From: Clostridia bacterium
Lineage (GTDB): Bacteria; Bacillota; Clostridia; Christensenellales; CAG-138
Direction of reading: 5' to 3'
Assembly (NCBI GenBank): GCA_017416425.1
Contig: JAFQCL010000006.1
Location: forward strand, 1-64,000
Length of the DNA: 64,000 nucleotides
Under the pieces are notes generated by a model, which saw nothing but the letters and a program-made list of their open reading frames with translations, was not told where the DNA came from and searched no databases. Position numbers and translations under genes: made by a program. Shown piece after piece: positions 59,725-64,000 of the stretch; the stretch's first letter is position 1, and each line of letters starts with the position of its first letter.

Positions 59725-60237
59725 TTAAAATACTATCACCGAGTCAACATCATATTCAGAGAGAGCCTCACGGCCACCAAGGTCTGAAAGCTCCACCGCA
59801 AAGCGAATCGCAACTATATTTCCACCGGTACGCTCGACAAGCTTAACAGCAGCAAGCGCCGTTCCTCCTGTTGCCAAAAGATCATCGATTATAGCAACGC
59901 GCTGACCGGGCTTTATAGCGTCCGTATGCATTTCAAGCGTATCGCTTCCGTATTCAAGGCCGTAGTTTACGCTTATTGCCTCACAAGGGAGCTTACCCGG
60001 CTTTCTGGCGATCACAAGGCCGGCGTGAATCGCATACGCGACCGCAGCGCCCACTGTAAAGCCTCTGGCCTCAAGAGCGACAACAATGTCTATATCAAGT
60101 TCACGAAGACCTTCGGAAATGCGGTCTATAAGCTCCTCGTAGCCATCGGCATCGTTAAGCAATGTGGTTATATCGCGAAAAAGTACACCTTTTTGCGGGA
60201 AATCGGGTATGTTTCTGATGCGGTCTTTAAGTTCCAT
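59725..60237 (-). CDS. apt: Adenine phosphoribosyltransferase
   Basis: 170 aa. 'IPDFPQKGVLFRDITTLLND', 'VVALEARGFTVGAAVAYAI' and the PRPP loop 'VAIIDDLLATGGTALAAV' are intact. It salvages adenine to AMP. Between recJ and rel, a standard Firmicutes order (recJ-apt-rel-dtd). TAAGGAGG-like sequence precedes the ATG. Confidence 0.97.
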   Translation of the reverse strand: MELKDRIRNIPDFPQKGVLFRDITTLLNDADGYEELIDRISEGLRELDIDIVVALEARGFTVGAAVAYAIHAGLVIARKPGKLPCEAISVNYGLEYGSDTLEMHTDAIKPGQRVAIIDDLLATGGTALAAVKLVERTGGNIVAIRFAVELSDLGGREALSEYDVDSVIVF

Positions 60238-60251
60238 GGTTCCTCCTTAAA

Positions 60252-62717
60252 TTACATCTCATCCATAAGAGTGGTAATGAAATGCAGATATTGTTTATAA
60301 AATAAAGGTATGCTCTCCGCCGAAAGGTATAGCGGACTTTCGCTAAGATCACGCTTTTTGGGATCTATAACAAGCGTAAGCTCGGAGCCGTTGCCTTGAA
60401 TTACAAAGCCAAGCTCGATGAATATATCTATTGCGAGCGCACACTCCCAAGCTGCCATTTTTGTCTGATCCATCATAGCGTCCATTATATCCGCTCTATG
60501 CTTCTTGGGGCGCTGAGCGGCCGCTTTTAGGGCTATATAGTGCTTACTCATATAATCCCTACTGCATTTAAAATCAATAGCAAAGGACGCTTTTGGAATT
60601 CCCACAAACAGCGAAGCATCGGGAGCAAGCTGCTGTATTTTGTTTAAAAGCCCCAGCGAAGGAGCAGCATCGTAAACCAGCAAGTTACGATAGGCTCGGA
60701 TATCAAGTTCATCAAGCACCGGAGCCAGCACTATAGAATTATAAGCAATAGGCAGGCGTTTTTGGCTCATAAGGCGTATATCCACCCTGTCATAAAGATC
60801 GGCATCATGAATATCCTGAAGAAGCCTTATAGCCCCTTGTGCTGAAAAACAGAGTATTATCGAGCCGGTGATATCGCTTTTTAAAAAATCATAAACGCAT
60901 TCGCTTGCGTCCACCACAGTAAGATCGACATGAGGGCTATGGCTATTATACCGCATGTTGCGATAAAATGCACCACCAAACCTATTTTGATACGCATTGA
61001 TATAGGAGCCTATATTTCTTATCTTACCCGATGAAATGGCCTTTGCGCGAAGATGAAGCGTACTGTTTCCTCGCCATGTATTTATGGTAGGCGTGCATAC
61101 CAGCGAACATGTATCCATAGAATTTATGTATTCAAGCTCGTGACCCATACAGTAAAACACCGTCTCGACCTCAGCTTTATTCTGCATGAGCATAAACTTA
61201 AGGTGATAGCCGCCTTCGCCGATACGCCTTAAATTCCGCGCCTTGGCATTTTTTATACAGAATGTGGGCATGGGATTGCACTCGCCAAAGGGTGCGAGTT
61301 TTTCTATCTCATCCACAAGCTCCATCGAGAGCTCGCTAAGATTTGTGTCAAGCTCATAAAACTGCTTTGGAATAAACAGCTCATCTTTAAAATTGGCGCG
61401 TACATAGGAGTTCACCGATGCTTTAAAGGCTTCAAAGTTTTCAAAGGACAGCGTTGCTCCGGCAGCTCTCATATGGCCGCCATAGCGCGTCAGCATATCT
61501 CGATGCTCGTGCAGTATGCTGAATATATCTACACCGTCTATGGAGCGAGCTGAACCCGTAAGCGTGCCATCCTGGAGCGAAAAAATTATGGTGGGACGAT
61601 AATAGCGATCACATATGCGGGAAGCCGCGATGCCGATAACTCCGGGGTTCCACTCCTTAGAATAAAGCATTATAACACGCTCATCGGTGAGGTCGGAGCT
61701 TTCGATCATCTTTATCGCAGAGTCGTATATGCGCTGTTCCTCCTCCCTGCGCAGCATGTTGAGGGCGGTGAGCTCCTTTGATATGGTCTCCGCTTCGTCC
61801 ATGTCATTTGTAAGAAAAAGCGATACGCCCGGCATTGCATCCTTCATGCGCCCGGCGGCATTGATCCTTGGTATCACGCCAAAGCTTAAGTCTCGGGCAT
61901 CGCAGCAGATAACGCCGTTTTCAGTCCTGGTCGTCTCCCGCACTATAGCAGTAATCCCCGGGAAGCACTCCCCTTTGTTGATAGCTTCTATGGCAAGGCT
62001 TGCAAGCACCCTGTTTTCGCTTATAAGGGGCACTATATCGGCTATGGTGGCAAGCCCGGCGAGCGGTATGTACTTTTGCATGGTCTCAAAGTCGCTTAAC
62101 GCGTGGACAAGCTTTAAAGCTACGCCCGCTCCGCAGAGTATGCTTTCGGGATATGTATTATCGGGTCTTGTATGGCATATCACAGCGCAGCAATCGGGAA
62201 GCTCGCCCTGAAAGCGATGGTGATCCGTCACTATAACGTCCATACCAAGGGAACTTGCAAATCTCACCTCGCTTGCGGCGGTGATGCCGTTGTCAACGGT
62301 TATGATAAGCCCCACATTGTGCTCGTGAAGGAGCTGAACGGCTTCCTTGCTCATACCGTAGCCATGCTCATGCCTTGAAGGTATGTGATAGCTTATTTTA
62401 GCGCCGCATTCCTTCAGGTAGCGAACAAGTATGGCTGTCGCGCATATGCCATCGCAGTCGTAATCGCCGAATACGCATATAAGCTCCGATCCTGAGATTG
62501 CCTTTTTGATCCTTGATACGGCCTTGTCCATATCGACAAACAGCATGGGATCCATGAGCATATCGATGCTTGGGTTTAAAAACTCACGGACACTTCTTTC
62601 GTCCTTGGCGCCCCTTGCGTAAAGGAGCTTTAAAAGGTATGTTGAAACGCCCTCCACATTTGGGAGGTCTTTAACGTCGATATCTATGTATCTTGGGTCG
62701 CGTTCCAGTAATTTCAT
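60252..62717 (-). CDS. recJ: Single-stranded-DNA exonuclease RecJ
   Basis: 821 aa. DHH domain with 'VFGDYDCDGICATAIL', 'LIITVDNGITAASE', 'VTDHHRFQGELPD' and 'SILCGAGVALKLVHAL'; DHHA1 'RYGGHMRAAGATLSFENFEAF'; then an OB fold and a ~230-residue C-terminal domain seen in Firmicutes RecJ. It degrades ssDNA 5'-3' in repair and recombination. Its start overlaps the radical-SAM gene by four bases. Confidence 0.95.
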   Translation of the reverse strand: MKLLERDPRYIDIDVKDLPNVEGVSTYLLKLLYARGAKDERSVREFLNPSIDMLMDPMLFVDMDKAVSRIKKAISGSELICVFGDYDCDGICATAILVRYLKECGAKISYHIPSRHEHGYGMSKEAVQLLHEHNVGLIITVDNGITAASEVRFASSLGMDVIVTDHHRFQGELPDCCAVICHTRPDNTYPESILCGAGVALKLVHALSDFETMQKYIPLAGLATIADIVPLISENRVLASLAIEAINKGECFPGITAIVRETTRTENGVICCDARDLSFGVIPRINAAGRMKDAMPGVSLFLTNDMDEAETISKELTALNMLRREEEQRIYDSAIKMIESSDLTDERVIMLYSKEWNPGVIGIAASRICDRYYRPTIIFSLQDGTLTGSARSIDGVDIFSILHEHRDMLTRYGGHMRAAGATLSFENFEAFKASVNSYVRANFKDELFIPKQFYELDTNLSELSMELVDEIEKLAPFGECNPMPTFCIKNAKARNLRRIGEGGYHLKFMLMQNKAEVETVFYCMGHELEYINSMDTCSLVCTPTINTWRGNSTLHLRAKAISSGKIRNIGSYINAYQNRFGGAFYRNMRYNSHSPHVDLTVVDASECVYDFLKSDITGSIILCFSAQGAIRLLQDIHDADLYDRVDIRLMSQKRLPIAYNSIVLAPVLDELDIRAYRNLLVYDAAPSLGLLNKIQQLAPDASLFVGIPKASFAIDFKCSRDYMSKHYIALKAAAQRPKKHRADIMDAMMDQTKMAAWECALAIDIFIELGFVIQGNGSELTLVIDPKKRDLSESPLYLSAESIPLFYKQYLHFITTLMDEM

Positions 62718-64000
62718 GTAATATCGTTTGATTCTTCAAGGCTCTTTTCAGCCGCGAATATACCGCAGGCTATTTCGGTGCGGCGCTTCAGCATGCTGCA
62801 TGAACGGATATAAGGCTCATATATGGAGCCGTTGTATTTAAAGGCATTTGCAGCGCAGCCGCCTGAGCAGAAATACTTTGCCCAGCAGCTATTGCATAAC
62901 TTTTTAGTGGTTACATTGCAGTTTAAAAATTCTTTCTGCAAAGAGGTATCAAATTCGCCGGTCAGAACATTTCCCATAATGAACTGTTTTTCGCCAACAA
63001 ACTGATGACAGGGATAGATGTCGCCTTCGGGGGTTATCGCGGCATATTCAACGCCTGCGCCGCAGCCTGATATTCGTTTTTTAAGGCAGGGACCGCCCTC
63101 AAAGTCAACCATGAAGTGGAAAAAGTTGAACCAGCATCCATTTTTCCTGCTCTCAAGGAGATAATCGGCGAGGTTGTCGTATTCACTAAGCACAGCGGCT
63201 ACATGTTCCTCAAGTATGGCATAGGGGCTTGTGTCGGGAAGCACAACGGGCTCCATCGATATTTGATCAAAGCCAAGGTCTCGTAGAGCCTTAACATCGT
63301 TTGTGAAATCCAGATTATTTGCCGTAAACGTGCCGCGAACGTAGTATTCGCCGCCCTTCCGCCCTTCTATGAGCTTTTTGGCCTTATGTACGATAAGATC
63401 ATAGGAGCCCTTCCCATTTACTGTGGGACGAAGCGCATCGTGTATCTCGCGTCTTCCGTCAAGGCTTATGACCACGTTGTATATCTCGCGGTTTATAAAC
63501 TCCATCATCTCATCATCCATGGCCACCATGTTGGTGGTCAGGGTGAAGGCTATCTCCTTGTTATATTTTTTTTCAAGCTCGCGTCCATAGGCTGTGAGCG
63601 CCTTTACGACCGGGAAGTTCATAAGCGGTTCACCGCCAAAGAAGTCCACCTCAAGGTGGCGGCGATTTCCCGAATGCTCCATTAAAAATTCAAGCGCCTT
63701 CCTGCCGACCTCCTCGGACATAAGACTGCGGCTGCCGTGAAATTCGCCGGTGTCCGCAAAGCAATATTTACAGCGAAGATTGCAGTCGTGCGCGATATGA
63801 AGGCATAAGGATTTGATAACGCCCTTGCCGAATTCACCGGAATTTACGGATACGCCCTTTGAATCAAACGCGCCGGCGTTTTTCAGTTCGGAAAGCTCAA
63901 AAAGCACCTCGTCAATATCTGAAGCGCTGTAAGGTAGCGTATGAGGATCCTTTGAAGTTTCTATCGCGCGCACTATGTCGTATGTCATCTCATCCACGCT
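62714..64000 (-). CDS. scfB: Thioether cross-link-forming SCIFF peptide maturase (5' partial)
   Basis: At least 429 aa; the frame runs off the right edge, so the N-terminus and the small SCIFF precursor gene expected upstream are outside. Radical SAM motif 'CNLRCKYCFADTGEF' (C-x3-C-x2-C), 'LEVDFFGGEPLMNFPVVKAL', and a SPASM-type C-terminus with many Cys ('CGAGVEYAAITPEGDIYPCH', 'CNSCWAKYFCSGGCAANAF'). These, including 'CLHIAHDCNLRCKYCFA', match the clostridial six-cysteine-peptide maturase. It forms thioether links in the SCIFF peptide. Head of a long gene run with recJ. Confidence 0.9.
   Translation of the reverse strand, partial: SVDEMTYDIVRAIETSKDPHTLPYSASDIDEVLFELSELKNAGAFDSKGVSVNSGEFGKGVIKSLCLHIAHDCNLRCKYCFADTGEFHGSRSLMSEEVGRKALEFLMEHSGNRRHLEVDFFGGEPLMNFPVVKALTAYGRELEKKYNKEIAFTLTTNMVAMDDEMMEFINREIYNVVISLDGRREIHDALRPTVNGKGSYDLIVHKAKKLIEGRKGGEYYVRGTFTANNLDFTNDVKALRDLGFDQISMEPVVLPDTSPYAILEEHVAAVLSEYDNLADYLLESRKNGCWFNFFHFMVDFEGGPCLKKRISGCGAGVEYAAITPEGDIYPCHQFVGEKQFIMGNVLTGEFDTSLQKEFLNCNVTTKKLCNSCWAKYFCSGGCAANAFKYNGSIYEPYIRSCSMLKRRTEIACGIFAAEKSLEESNDIT

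Overview
The window reads as a chromosome segment of a spore-forming, anaerobic, low-to-medium GC Bacillota (class Clostridia, probably a gut-associated relative). The basis is a SpoVT-type regulator, the cortex genes yabP/yabQ, a Gram-positive PolC replicase, Mini-III RNase, butyrate kinase, HemZ, a SCIFF-peptide maturase, several Fe-S enzymes, and a sortase with a sortase-anchored protein. There are no rRNA genes, insertion sequences or CRISPR arrays. Two serine tRNA genes are present.

Layout. 1-5964: a phage-derived structural module (78-bp-repeat protein, BppU-like baseplate protein, small protein, adaptor-like protein, beta-propeller-like protein, 53-aa coil). It is split by an EamA drug/metabolite transporter and a 250-bp inverted-repeat element. 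6194-9503: a five-gene Fe-S/flavin dehydrogenase operon resembling HcnABC, hydroxyproline or proline dehydrogenase complexes. 9567-14151: a ribbon-helix-helix protein, a membrane protein with a catalytically dead beta-lactamase-like domain, a CCA-adding enzyme and a DUF1292 protein. 14168-21617: class II aldolase, tryptophanase-family lyase, sortase, lipoate ligase, SLOG protein, two tRNA-Ser genes, a G5-M23 peptidase and SpoVT. 22173-26497: a five-gene operon for extracytoplasmic redox chemistry (thioredoxin with InlB repeats and dockerin, TlpA lipoprotein, CD1871A-type CXXC peptide, membrane polyferredoxin, PPVTG-anchored surface protein). 26873-38651: rlmB-mrnC-buk, a Cys-rich peptide, yabQ-yabP, an aldo/keto reductase, a Trp/Asn/Cys-rich peptide, DUF4364, an M29 aminopeptidase, a CNNM/CBS protein, TspO and a phospho-sugar mutase. 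38903-44774: an HTH protein with six WHPxW membrane repeats, murF-ddl, and a CARDB-like surface protein. 45041-64000: a co-oriented minus-strand run scfB-recJ-apt-rel-dtd-MBL-hemZ-uppS-cdsA-dxr-rseP-ispG-polC-pgsA. It couples replication, isoprenoid and phospholipid synthesis, stress signalling and tRNA quality control.

Main points for a second look: (1) the proofreading exonuclease domain of PolC has lost most catalytic residues; (2) the redox operon joins a dockerin-bearing thioredoxin to a membrane polyferredoxin and a sortase substrate; (3) the beta-lactamase-like membrane protein is a pseudoenzyme; (4) three genes appear to be leaderless; (5) several families of intergenic palindromes and dispersed repeats are visible.
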